Of a stretch of DNA of 64,000 nt, positions 22,610 to 34,700 are shown piece after piece (within the stretch, counting starts at the first letter, position 1; every line of letters starts with the position of its first letter). The notes beneath the pieces are model-generated. The model had not been told where the DNA came from. It ran no database searches and worked only from the letters and a program-made list of their open reading frames with translations. The stretch is taken from positions 310,001 to 374,000 of the forward strand of contig JARVKI010000036.1 of assembly GCA_036674765.1 (NCBI GenBank). The letters run 5' to 3'. The stretch comes from Seiridium cupressi (taxonomy: Eukaryota > Ascomycota > Sordariomycetes > Amphisphaeriales > Sporocadaceae). A program made the position numbers and the translations under genes.

Positions 22610-23348
22610 CTTCTTATTCGGCGTAAACGAGCGAAAAAGGTCGGGTGGTTGGTAAACGAGAATGTTATAGTCCTGTCCCAGAATGCGCGTGAGTGCATAA
22701 GATGCTGAACCTTTCGGGCCACCATGGATTGTCGCTTCAACGTCAGCGATCACCGAATTGGGGTCATCGGCCTGCGAATGGCAATGAGTGCAAGCCTAAT
22801 GGTTTGTCGTTTGCTGATTGCTGTGTTGGCTGTCTCTGGGGACGTAGTCGGCTGCCATTTGAGAGCTCCGAGTTGGATGATGGCCCGAGAGCTCCAACGC
22901 GTCCACTCTAGGTACATGTAGGTTAGTTACCTTAGATACAACGTAGGCAGAGCCTCAACCACGCCCGGCAGATTCCGGAGGCCCGTGCTCACCACGCTTG
23001 CTTGTGGATCATGCAATAGATTGCCTAATCCATGTGATTAACTACCTAGTCATGACTACCGAATCGGCTGGCCACTCTGGCCGATATCGTCACTAACAGA
23101 ACCTTGCCCAGTTTTTTTCGGCCTGGTCGCCATTGGCGTTCTTCTATGTCCGGATAGTACGTGCGAACCCGGTTTCCTATGTAGTGAATTGAATCATAAA
23201 ATAGATCAAACTTTCCGGACAAGCTTGTTTCACGCGCTGCTGGATTCGCTCGAGACTTCTCTCTTGAGAGCTTTATAGTATAATATCTTGCGCGCGCTTG
23301 TTGGTTGCATATTTAAGTTATCTCGTGCTTCAATAGTTTCTCACCGCC
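22610..23348. promoter_or_regulatory. Divergent intergenic promoter region
   Basis: Shared upstream region for the SR140-like gene (-) and FAD oxidase gene (+). The part next to 22610 is still open in the SR140 frame but lacks ATG. No specific binding site is claimed. Confidence 0.4.
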
Positions 23349-24782
23349 ATGGCAACCCCTAGTTCTTTTACTCCTCCATCTTCCGTCCTGATCATAGGCT
23401 CCGGTGTCTTTGGCTTATCCACGGCGTATGCTCTAACAAAGCGTCCAGCATGGTCCAAGACTCGTATCACCGTTCTTGACCGCTCTTCTTCTCCTAACAG
23501 TTCCAAGGGGAAGCCTCAGTTCCCTTCCGAGGATTCATCCAGTATAGACTCTTCCCGCATCGTGCGCTCGGATTATGCAGATCCGGCATATGCCCGTCTA
23601 GCCGCCGTAGCCCAGGCGGAGTGGCGCAAGCCGGGGCCGCAGTCGTGGGGTGGCGACGGGAGATACGCCGAGACGGGCTTCGTCATTTGTGCCGACAACG
23701 GACCGGAGACTCTGGCTGATGGCATCACGAAAACCGGCATGGGGTACGCCAAAGGTTCATACGTCAACGCTCTTGATCTTGTGAAGCTGGCAGGTCTGCC
23801 GGATAGTAGCGTGGTCGAGTTGAATGGGCGGGAGAAGATCGCGATGGCGAGTGGGACGGGGGCTCCGTTTGGTGACTGGGGATATCTGAACAAGAGGAGC
23901 GGCTGGGCGAATGCCGAGAAGAGTATGGCGTGGCTCTATGAGCGCGTCGTGGAAACTGGAAGAGTCGAGTTTGTGGCGGAAACCGTGGAGAAGTTGGAAC
24001 TCGACGGCAAGAGGGTTACGGGCGCCAAACTACAGGATGGGACGACACTCAAGGCCGACTTGGTCGTAGTCGCAGCCGGCGCGTGGACGCCCAGTCTGGT
24101 GGATCTCAGGGGTCAGGCGGTCGCAACAGGCCAGGTAATTGCGTATGCGGACATTAGCGATCAGGAGCAAGCGAGGTTAGCCAAGGTCCCGGTATTGATG
24201 AACATGTCCCAATCGGTATTCATGATCACGCCGAGCAACAATGTACTCAAGATTGGACGGCATTCGTATGGCTATCAGAATCCGAGGAAGGTATCAACAG
24301 CCCTGGTGGTGCCGAAGAAGGAGGGGGAGTCAGCTTTCCCGAAAATCACGGTCTCTCAGCCATATACTTACCTCGACGACTCCAAGCTCTGGATTCCGGC
24401 GGAAGGCGAGCGGGATCTCAGGGAGGGACTGCGGAGAATGGTGCCCTGGCCCGAGCTGCAGGACCGGCCGTGGACGCACAGCCGCATTTGCTGGTACACT
24501 GATACCGCAACCGGCGACTTCCTGATCACATATCATCCTCACTGGGATGGCCTATTTCTGGCGACTGGAGGAAGTGGACACGGCTTCAAGTTCTTACCTG
24601 TCCTAGGTGAAAACATTGCGGATACTATCGAGAAAAACTACCCGGCTGGATTTAGAGAGAAATGGTCATGGAAGGAGCCCAAGGACATCGAGAAGCAGAT
24701 TATCACTGAGGACGGCAGCAGAGGTGGCAAAGTGGGACTGCTCCTGATGAACGAGCTGCAGGAAAATGGATCTCGTCTATAA
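23349..24782 (+). CDS. Peroxisomal FAD-dependent amine oxidase (saccharopine/fructosyl-amino-acid/sarcosine oxidase-like)
   Basis: 477 aa, single exon, ATG in good context (accgccATGG). Rossmann FAD-binding motif 'VLIIGSGVFGLSTAYAL' near residues 13-29. 'DSSRIVRSDYADPAYARLA' about 65-83 is a hallmark of the monomeric sarcosine oxidase / Amadoriase / saccharopine oxidase group. The C-terminal flavin segment 'ATGGSGHGFKFLPVLGENIAD' is intact. It ends in SRL, a PTS1-type peroxisome signal, fitting an oxidase that makes H2O2. These enzymes oxidise secondary amines such as saccharopine, pipecolate, sarcosine or fructosyl amino acids; the substrate cannot be chosen from sequence. Confidence 0.88.
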   Translation: MATPSSFTPPSSVLIIGSGVFGLSTAYALTKRPAWSKTRITVLDRSSSPNSSKGKPQFPSEDSSSIDSSRIVRSDYADPAYARLAAVAQAEWRKPGPQSWGGDGRYAETGFVICADNGPETLADGITKTGMGYAKGSYVNALDLVKLAGLPDSSVVELNGREKIAMASGTGAPFGDWGYLNKRSGWANAEKSMAWLYERVVETGRVEFVAETVEKLELDGKRVTGAKLQDGTTLKADLVVVAAGAWTPSLVDLRGQAVATGQVIAYADISDQEQARLAKVPVLMNMSQSVFMITPSNNVLKIGRHSYGYQNPRKVSTALVVPKKEGESAFPKITVSQPYTYLDDSKLWIPAEGERDLREGLRRMVPWPELQDRPWTHSRICWYTDTATGDFLITYHPHWDGLFLATGGSGHGFKFLPVLGENIADTIEKNYPAGFREKWSWKEPKDIEKQIITEDGSRGGKVGLLLMNELQENGSRL

Positions 24783-26523
24783 TTGTTCCCATAATATACC
24801 AGAGTTTACAAACTTCATATGGCTCATTTGGTATATTAGAGCCTGCCTTTCGTTATCTCATATCCAGTGCAAATCTACCTTTATCATTCCCTTACGACAC
24901 TGCAGCTCCATAATTGATGATTTCTCGACTATCCTCCATCTCAGACTACTGGGCTTGACTGTTTCATCAAATATCGTTGATTGGGAGTAGAATCGGCTCA
25001 AGGATTTGCGTCTATGGTGCATTACAAAGATCAAATCAGATGCACGTGACAACTTTGTCTCCCCTGTGAGGGTTAAAATTGTAGTGCATTACGTCTTTGT
25101 CCTTCTATGGGGTTGAAGTGCTTCGGCATTTTCCACATCATCGGAAACAACATTCATTATTTACGGCTGGATTCGCCTTGACGGGAGTTTTCGAATGGTG
25201 TACGTAACGTCATAGTCCCCATTTCCCATCCTTCGTGGCTCTTTTTCATGGTGTGGGAATTTTGCCATTTAAGTTAATTCTAAAAAGTATATTTACCAAA
25301 CCCAGGATGCTTTCTTCCGCGCAGCCTCGAGACGCGCTCTTCGCCTTCTCCCAACTCTGATTCTTATCTGGATGTTCGACCGAGACCGGATAATTACTGC
25401 ATCTCCAGAAGCTGGAGCAAGTTATCTCTTGAAAGACTCATCAAATCTTAACGTAGTATCATGTTAGGACTTCGAAATCACAACTCTAGAACAGTGTAAG
25501 TTGAGGCCTTCCGTGGATATAGTTATCATCTGACACTACACCGAGGTCCTCCCAAAGCATCATTGGCCTGTTGCCGCGGCCGGCTTACACAGTCAACTTA
25601 CAACAAGGGGGTTTCTCGTGTTGCGAGTATGGGATCGAGCATGTTGTTTAGTGTCTTGACAGGACGGTTTATGTGTCACGAATATGACGAGCATGTTTTG
25701 ATATTTACTTTGAATGATTTATAAACAATGACAACAATAAATAAGTTGAGAATCCCTTGCTGTTTTCATGCCTCAACCTTACCCAAGGATTCCGTAGTCC
25801 CGCACTCAATACTCCAGACTGGACTATAAACACCATATGTTATGGGATCAAGAAAGCAGACTATGTAACAGTCAAAGGTATCGGCCATAAGTCGGGACTG
25901 ATACTTCTCAAACCTTTCAAACAGAACTGAGATTGAAGAGCAGGTCTGAAGGACCCTATCAAGCTAGCCCAGGAAACTCCCTTCTCATACGTCAGCCAGG
26001 CCATCTATTGTGGACTCTGTTGTCAGGGAAGCTGCTGTCTCAGAATCGTCGTTGCTTTGCTGTTGTCCATACTGCCAGCAGCGAACCGAGTGGAAGAGAA
26101 GATGGCCCATTAACTCCGCCACCAACAATAACACTTTTATGAAGAAAACGTTGGAAGTGCTGTTAACTGCTGATTATCATGTATTTTTCTAGCTCATGCC
26201 AAGCTATTTGGACAAACATTTGCCGCAATGTTTGAGGTGCTGCCTGTGTCTAGACTACAGCTTAGAAACCTTCTGCAGTGGAGTGTTGACTTCACTGCCA
26301 TCTAACAAGCAAACACTCACAACTATCAAGGTACCTATTCAGAAAGAGGTGCTATCTAGGTTCTCGTTCTTTGCTGGGTAAAACTCTAGCAGTGAATACG
26401 CAAAGTGAATAGAAGATGTTCCCCTCCTACTACAACCACCAAAGCTTCAAATGGACAGATGTATAGAATCACTTCCCATCGCAAAGTCAATCCTAAGAAT
26501 TCGGACCTCATTCACCAGTCACT
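24783..26523. other. Intergenic, no gene seen
   Basis: About 1.7 kb, AT-rich in places (near 25260-25300 and 25700-25750). Short frames only, none with a recognisable pattern. Confidence 0.5.
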
Positions 26524-26849
26524 ATGGCAACCCTCGCAAAGAATAGTGACTCCAGCCCTCACGGAACAGCAGGAAACGATGACAAAGACTCGGCCTTACA
26601 TACACTTTATCACGAGGGAGTACAAAGACTATGGGATGAGAGGTGATATCTCTTTCTTCGACCCTCAATCATTTGCTCTCACTGTTCCTTGCCCAGTCGA
26701 CGACAGTCTTCTTCAGCCTAGTCAACCGGGAACTACATGTCATTGAGGAGGACCAACAGCTTACAGCGCCGGCCGCCATCCACTCAGCTGCGCGACCTTC
26801 CAACATGTTCACGACATCTCAGCCTAGCAGAAGCCCAACAAGAAATTAA
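26524..26849 (+). CDS. Possible two-exon small protein, unknown
   Basis: ATG 26524 opens exon 1 (26524-26642, 'MATLAKNSDSSPHGTAG'). A GTGATA donor at 26643 and an AG ending at 26716 give exon 2 (26717-26849), keeping frame to 'VNRELHVIEEDQQLTAPA' and a TAA stop; total 83 aa. No signal peptide, no membrane segment, no known family. Support is only frame continuity across a plausible intron of 74 nt and a non-random look of the middle part. It could be a remnant or chance. Confidence 0.28.
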
Positions 26850-27829
26850 TCGCCAAACCGCTCGAAGCCTTGGGATGTCGGTTTATGCACAATTAGAGTA
26901 AGTTCGCACCCCAATCCTAAGGGAGTAGGGTTCAGCTGGGAGTCCAAGGCTAAGAGGTGAATGCAGAGCCTGAGCTAGGATGCCCAGGCTGCATAAGATA
27001 GGACGATACACAAGGAGTTGGTCAACGGTTCCAGTCGAGCGTTATCCATCACAAAAACCTAGCTGTCACAGGTACTTACTCAGTTGGGGGTCATAGTAGC
27101 AGGCGCAATTCAATGGAGAGAACGAGTTGGGTCCGCATATGGTGATGTATTATCTGTCATAGGTGTACGTCTACCGCGGACTTTGGGTGTTTTTCTGAGC
27201 CTACGCTAGGATCGCAGACATGCAAGAATATTATTCATTTGGTCGCCTCAGAAGACACTAACCGTAAATGTATTGCTTGCAGTGCCTGAAATGCACATGC
27301 TGAGATGAACGCGAGACCAAGCATTCCAGCCAGACTGCCTCTACCTCTGTAAGGGTATTTGTTCATCCACCATCTTCGCATGCTTCCTTTCGTAGTTGCT
27401 GCTCCGCTCCAGAGTGCTCACAAGCCATAAACCCAATGCTCGGGATTGGGTGTGCCACTTCTACCATCTCAGGTCGTGGCTCTCTTCTATATAAATCGCC
27501 TTCGTACCGAAATTAGGACGACATCGTCGACCAGCGCATGTGCCGTCAGTGATGTCATGCGCAAATCAATCTATGCGGACCTTTGACCATAGTCAAGGTG
27601 AATTTTCTGGTCCGAACCAACGTCCAGCCGTGCCAAATAAGAACGCCAGTGCAATGCAGGAAAAGAGAAATGTTACAAAGACATCAAGCTTGCATTGACA
27701 AGAGCGCATGGTGGGTTGTCAAATGCAAAGCTTAAGCCAGATGTGGGGGAATCGTGAAATCATGATAGAACTCTTACAAGCACTTTTGGGGTCGGAAAGC
27801 GCAGGGGTGTATGGGTGTGTGTAGTGGGC
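26850..27829. other. Intergenic, no gene seen
   Basis: Nothing recognised; the right end is the 3' flank of the TBP gene. Confidence 0.5.
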
Positions 27830-28771
27830 TTAGATCTTGCGGAAATCTTGCAAGACAGGGTACATCATCTCGAACGCTTGATAGATTTCCTGTCAACTGT
27901 TAGTGTGTGTTTGTGCAGAAACGTTGGATGTGCAATTTACCTCTCGAACCTTGGCACCCGTCAGGACGATCTTGCCAGAGACGAAGATCAGCAAGACAAC
28001 CTTCGGCTTGATCATACGGTAGATTAGACCAGGGAACAACTCAGGCTCGTAGGAGCTGAAATTGTGGTGACGCGATGCCAGACCCTCAAGACGGATGGGG
28101 AACTTGATGTCGCAGCTGCCGACGATGTTCTGGATCTTGAAGTCGGTGAACTTGGCGTTGAAGCCCAGCTTCTGAATGATTCGAGCATACTTGCGCGAGG
28201 CCAGTTTGCTGTCATCCTCCGACTTGGCACCAGTGACAACCATCTTGCCAGAGGCAAAGATCAGAGCGGTGGTCTTGGGCTCACGGATACGCATGATAAC
28301 GGCAGCAAATCGCTGTCATGGTTAGCTTGGTGAGCAAGAGGTATAGCAATATGGCCTGAGGCCTGTTCTACGTTAGCTTACCTTGGGGTTGTACTCAGCA
28401 TTGCGAGCGTGCAGAGCGATAGTCTTCAGGTCCAAGCGGCAGTCAAGGTTGACGGTAGCCACAATGTTCCTTTAACATGGCATGTGAGCACAAATGAATC
28501 AAGATGAAAGGCATCATCAAGGTGATACATACTGGAGCGTAGGTGTCAACCCGCTACCACCGTTAGTCGCAGCGGGTGTAGCAGCGGGCGTTGCGGGAGT
28601 CACCCCGGCACCGTTTGCAGCACCATTGGGCTGGCCATTGACAGGTCGCTTGTCAGCATCGCTGGCAGGTGGGGTGAGCTCGTGAGCGCCACCAGGGAAC
28701 GAGAACGAGCCGGGCGCGGTAAAGGCCTTGGCCTGCGCGGCGGTAGCGGGGTGAGTTTGAATACCCTCCAT
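27830..28771 (-). CDS. TATA-binding protein (TBP)
   Basis: Four exons (28771-28533, 28469-28382, 28312-27941, 27889-27830) give 252 aa. A variable N-terminal region rich in Ala/Pro/Gly/Thr is followed by the saddle-shaped core of two repeats. Repeat 1 has '[29 protein letters not shown]', split here by intron 2, then '[17 protein letters not shown]'. Repeat 2 has '[18 protein letters not shown]', '[13 protein letters not shown]' and '[12 protein letters not shown]'. It ends '[12 protein letters not shown]', as TBPs do. TBP nucleates TFIID, SL1- and TFIIIB-like complexes for all three RNA polymerases. The start used is [13 protein letters not shown]. All DNA-contact blocks look intact. Confidence 0.97.
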
Positions 28772-31700
28772 GATGTCTGAAGAGATATCACTGGAAGTGT
28801 TCCTCGGGACAGAGAGAGCGGGAACTGGAAGCTCGATTAGAGATGATGGCAAAAAATATTTGCAGAGATGCAAAGAGTGCTGGGCCAGGAAAAATGAAGT
28901 GCGCTCGGCGAAGGCACAAAATAGAGAGCGGCAATGAGTGATTGATGGGGATGCTGAGGGCTTCGTGATGGGAGGGTGCTAGCTCTCGACGATGCTGAAT
29001 GTTGTGTGATGGCGGGGTGAAAGCTCTCGGCGACGCGTGCAGAGTGCAATAAATAGGCAAGACAAGCTTGAAGCTGGGTGGTGATGGTGGAGCAGATTCG
29101 GCAGAAAAATCCGGTGTGGGTCCGGGGCGACGGGGCAACGACACCAAACAATCGCGCTCCAAGAACCCACCCAGTAACGACTACAATGGCAACAAGGGAA
29201 GGCATTTCACTGGTGATGGCGAGGACAATGAGAGATATGGAGGAGGAAAAGGAAATTGCCTTACCAAATGGCGTGCAGGAGATGAACAAATCAATGTCTC
29301 CCCAACACAGCAGAAACTGCTCGACCTGATGGTAGGCGGGTAGGGTGGAAGTGGTCGACAGTAGATGTCAAGACCACGAGGTACACACACGATGGGACTT
29401 TAGGAGTTCGGCGATCGTTTCGCGATAATGAAATCGAGAGCGGATCGACGGCTTGGTTTGATGATACGAAGCGCAAAGTCGGATGCGAGAGGAGCGCTGT
29501 CGGGGTCGTCGAGGTATCGGGTTTGATGCGATGCAACAATGACGGCGGCAGCGACTCGAATCGAATCCTTCCTGTGCTGGCGATGGGCGGATGCGAGCTT
29601 GGCTATTACCAAGTCGGCTGATCCTCACTTTTCTTTCTTCAATTTCTTCTTGTCTTGTCTATGGGTACGGGAATCTTCCGGCTACGCAGCACCGTGACCT
29701 GTGCGGCGGCGGCGAGGTGTGTGAAGATAGGTGCGGTTGGGAGAGGTTGACCTCCGCGGATGCTCGAGTCTAAATGCCGGGAGCGACGACAATGAACCGA
29801 AGGACTGGAAGCGGCTTCTCAGGACAGAGCAGAGAAGGCGCGTGCAGGCTTTGTCGATTGTTCTTGCTGCGAAAAGGCGACGGGGGCGGACGAGCGCAGA
29901 GGAAAGACAATTAATGAATGCAAGGTCGTGACGTGGGGTGACGAACGATGGCGTTGTTGTGTGATGAACAAGGCCGCAACCGTTCACGCTCACTGGGGGA
30001 CAAATTAAAAAGTGGAGACAGGTAGTGAGGATCTGGGGTGCAGGTGTCAGAAAAAAAGGGCCGGACGGTATTGGCAGGTTGTCAGCTGGCAATACGTGAG
30101 GCTCGGGTCGGTCGGGGATTCCGCGCAGGAGGTTCGAAAACATTGAAATGAGGGGGAGGGCTGGCTTCTTATATTTTTCTGAGCCCAAGGCCTCGTCTAG
30201 CCGTGTGCTGCGTTTTCTCAGGCAACGACGCCCCCCGTGTGGCGGCCAGCCCATAAAATCTGCTCCTTCCTGCCACCTTAGCGGACACGCTAGTTTCGTG
30301 CCAGCCAATGGGGTGTGAGAATCTGCCTCCTATCTGCTCCTAATTTGTTTTTTTGCGTGCATTGTCAACCCCTGGGTTCCGACAAGTCTCTCGTGTCGCC
30401 AGGCCACCCCTTTCCACTGTACAGGTCCAGCCCAGGTCCCACGCTTCACACGTCGATGCCCTCGAGACGGACATGGACATGCTTCAGCTGCCGAGCGTGG
30501 TGCGTCTGGATGGAGGTGCCTGCTGCCTCACTGTTCTCTTGAGGGCAAGAAGAACTTCCCGCAGAGGGTACAGCGAGGCCGCGACAGCAACATCACGACT
30601 GAATCGCATCACCAGTCGATCGCGTGGTGGGAGTGGTTGGGAGGAGAGAGTGGAAGAAGAGAAGAGGAGTAGGTTTGGCTCGCGACTCCGGACGAACAGG
30701 ATATCGTCCGCCCTCCTCCTGGTGCGCACTGTGGCTAGCCAAAAGTCCGGCGCTGACAAGGGCCAATCATGCGCAAGATTTCGCATGGATCTCAGCAAAA
30801 ACCAAACTGGGGGCCGCCGACTCGCACACGCTTGCCAGGCGCTGAAACAGTTGCCCCTCCCTTACCTTCCTCTGGTTGAAGCTTTCTGCTTCATCAACTC
30901 CTTGGCTGTCGAATTGGAAGACATATCGCATCATGAACATTATTCTTCTGTTCTCAAACGCAACCTCCAAGGGGAAGCGCAGCGATTGCAGAGACGAACG
31001 AGCCGGTTTTCTCCCCTAGTGCTACCACTCTGGCTACTGCGCTCGTTTGTCCGCTATGGCTGCAAATGTGCGTCTTTGCGTCTAGCAATCTCTGCCGCGC
31101 CTCCTGAAGGTAGGACGGCTAGAGATGGTTTGGTCCTTTTGCTTTCATTTCGTTGACCCCCCGGGGGGAGGCTCGGATCATTTCCGAGGTACATGAAAAC
31201 GACTTTTCCCTCCAGCTGGACGTGGCTGTTTGCAGCTCGCCCTGGCATGACGGCATTCCTTCTGGACACCAGGTTCATCCTCGACTTATTTCGGGAACGA
31301 CGAGTTTGACTGACTCTTGGCCTGCGGCATCTGATGACATGCGATCAGGCTCAACGTGCCCATCGTCTCTTCTCGCTTCCAAGTCCCGCTGGAGAATGGA
31401 GACTGGCTGGCCCCCTCCAAAGGATCCATCGGTGCAGCTGTCTCGAATGGCCGACAAGTCTTCTGTGGGTACTCGTAAGCAAGGTTTCATCATGACCGGC
31501 AATCAGCTCATTTCCCTGGCACAACCACCCCTGCCGCAAACCTTGGAATTTTTTCCCTCTGCTATCGGCAGCCAGTGACCCAGCCTCGTCCAACCCTCCG
31601 TTGTGAAGCGTCGCGCTTTTATGACTCACACTCGATCGTCACTGCAAACATGTCGCAATCCACAGCCTTCCCTCTTGTCGCATTCAGGAATTTGTCACCG

Positions 31701-34700
31701 TGTCCTTTCAAACCTTATTGGATATGCGCAAAACACTATCAGAGGCCTTGCGACAGCGATACGACTGCAAAAACAATGTTCGAGCCGGATCACGACATCT
31801 TATCTTTGATTGAGGACCACGCCGATATCTGACATGTCGCACGAGACTGGCAATTTTCGTGTTGGTCTCAATATCGTCGCGACAGGACTGGTGCATTGAC
31901 CCTAGGCAAGCACTGGTTGCTCCATCAATGCAAGCGGGCTGACCATGCGAGTTGCAAGGGAGCCGGCCGCAGGCTGGATGTACTTTGGTGTAGCCAGTGC
32001 GAGCACACTGTACTCGGCTCTTTCCCTTCGACAAAGCGTGTCAGTGGGAAAGGATAACCATTGGTCATTACGCTCTGAAGGACAAAGCTGCTAAAGATGA
32101 CGATACTCGATACTAAACTGCATACTGCTCTAGCACGCTGCATGTGAAAGGAGGCTCTGCGATTAGTGCTTTGCCACAGAGCCGACAACGGCTATAGATA
32201 TGGTCAGGTCGTAGTATCGTCAGTGTTGGGCAATGATGTCATTCTATACCAAGTACCTTGGTATGTCCTTAAGACTTGCGCTGCACATAAACGCCCACTC
32301 CTCTCAACCTTGCCCCTCAATTACTAACACAGGCGGCATCATAATATTCCCTCTGGAGCCTCATCGCCATACTCTTGGGCCGTTTCCCCAGAACAGCAAT
32401 ACATTTCAATGTAGGATCCTACTGCTGCTACTCGCTACACCAGGGATTGAACATCTCAGGGAACACTCCTCCGGCCGCCTGCGAACCTAGACATGCAGAG
32501 CTTATTAGGTCTAGTCTCGATATTTACCTAGCCAGATCCCTATGAAGAGATACATCAACATTTTCTGAGGATACTGAGGTTATGATGTCTAAATGACCGT
32601 ACACGTAGCAGCTACAGACCCCTGACAACATCATCATCATGGCTTTGAACAGCATGAGGAATCACAGGAGCTATAACCCCCTGTGCTTCGAATTCTTTAC
32701 TATACCAAGATTACTATGCTACTTCTAATATTGCTTACCAAACTCCGGTTTGCGGAGAAACAGTTCTTCGCCGCAACATAGTACAACTTGCCCAAGCAGA
32801 ATATCCCACCTAGCTTATGGAAAATACTGAACACTGTCATTTATAATGGGTGTTAGCCGTTTATGTTTTTTCGGTGGTTGTCCATGGTTTGATGTAGTAC
32901 GACCGCCGCTGCTATGACTCTTCTCATCGTTGTATGGCTACCAGATCAAGGGCTACATAGTATCTATTTCCATACTTTCTACGATAGAACGCAGGTTGAT
33001 GTCTTGATGACTCTTTTCTCGACTAGTTCTGGACTAAGTAGAAGCAGCATATCAAATGCACCTTGGTCGGTTCAAAAGCCATACTCTGTACAGAGACGAG
33101 ATCCAAGAGAGAAACTATAAAGAGTGTTTCCGTCCCAAGAGAGGCTTTCGGCCTGAAGATATGCCCTCGCCTAGCTTCAGAGGCTTGCTGCCATAACTCT
33201 CTGAGGCATGCATAGATAGAGGCCATTTGTCAGCGGTGAGGTTGTTCAAGTAGGTGGTATATCCATCACTGAAGAACCTTAAATCTCGGGGCTCCTGGAT
33301 TTGCAGGATCATATCTATGGCTTCACTCTATTGCACTCGATTGGTTGCGTGTTCAATCATCAGTATGTTCTGTGTTACGCCTCATTTGCACTCTCCGATA
33401 ATTTTGATGATTTCTCACCCATTGGCAGTAATGATGTGCACTCTCGAGTGCATACTTCGAGTTCTGGCCGCGTCAACACCAGCCGTGGTTTACTATTTCC
33501 GTTTACACTGTCTACGTGTATGCAATTAAGCTATCGTAGTTCTCACATGTCCAAGGTTAGTACGCTAGCAGTATCACTCTCGCTTGAAATAGCGATCATA
33601 AAAGTATAATCACAAGTCTTGGTCGTACGGACACAGTTATTTCATTATAGTTCGCATGTCCGAAATAACATAGTACAGGGTCATGCTAGCGATGCACGAA
33701 TAGACTACGTTCGACTGTCACATGAATCTGAATTTCAACCAACATTTGGCATTGGACAGACTGTGCTGGTTCCACGTATTCCCTCAGTGCCTAGCCCAAC
33801 GCAACTTGTTGGGCTCCAAATTGTTACCGGGTCTCATAGATAGTGGCCAGCCGAGTCTTAAATATTGCGCATACAATCAATGCGGGGCAAGCCCCAATGA
33901 GTACATAATCCAATGTAGTAAGCAAGGAAAATTGCATATCTAGATTGTCATGGGCCGTCTGTAAAAGTTCACAGGCGGGAGCTTACAGAGAAAATGAGTT
34001 CCTCAGCTCGTTAGACGTATGATGGTTGGAAATGGGACTCCGTTGGAAGTTACCTTAACTCTGATGAGAGACGGTACTTTAGAAGGGTGGAGTTATCATC
34101 GAAGCAGAACCACTAATACCGGTAGGTATCCGTGCAGCGATTGAAGATCAAATCAGAGGACTATGATCAGACTGCACTGTACAGGTTCGACGAGACTACC
34201 AATGACTCTCCAGTCCATATTACTCAGAGATTCGACGAAAGAGATGTCAACGTTAGAGACCCATGAAGATAAGCAGATATTCTCCGATGGTCAAGTGCTA
34301 AATAATCAATAGCAAGTCGAGATCGTGCTATGCAGCACCCCAGGTCATAAAGGTATTAGGCAAGCTCGGATCGTATGAATCGTGGGGCGAAGGTGAGCTC
34401 GAGATATACATGTAGACATGGCGTGTGGGATAAGTGCTATCTCTGATTATTTGTAACGTCTCTTATGTCGCAAAATAATCACAGGTAGTCTTGAGCTAAA
34501 TATGTGATGATGGATTACTGTGATAAGTACAGCTAATTTAAGCAATACCTATATACCGCCGAAGTATTGATGTTATGCGTCGAGGCAGTGCAACTTCGAA
34601 CAGCGGGTGTAAGACCTGGTCGGGACACTAGTCGTCGGAATGGAGGGAATGGAGAGGTTTCACTTGCATGTGCCGAGTCTGGGTTCAAGACAGGATGACA

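Noticed and set aside
20057..22753. Longer SR140-like protein starting at 22753
   Set aside because: The codon there is GTG, and the family's usual opening starts at the in-frame ATG at 22609.
29682..30308. 208-codon minus-strand frame
   Set aside because: Pro/Arg-rich text typical of GC-rich non-coding DNA; no family pattern.
30353..31156. 267-codon open frame upstream of TBP
   Set aside because: It begins at TTG, lies in a GC-rich area with overlapping frames on both strands, and shows no domain or signal.
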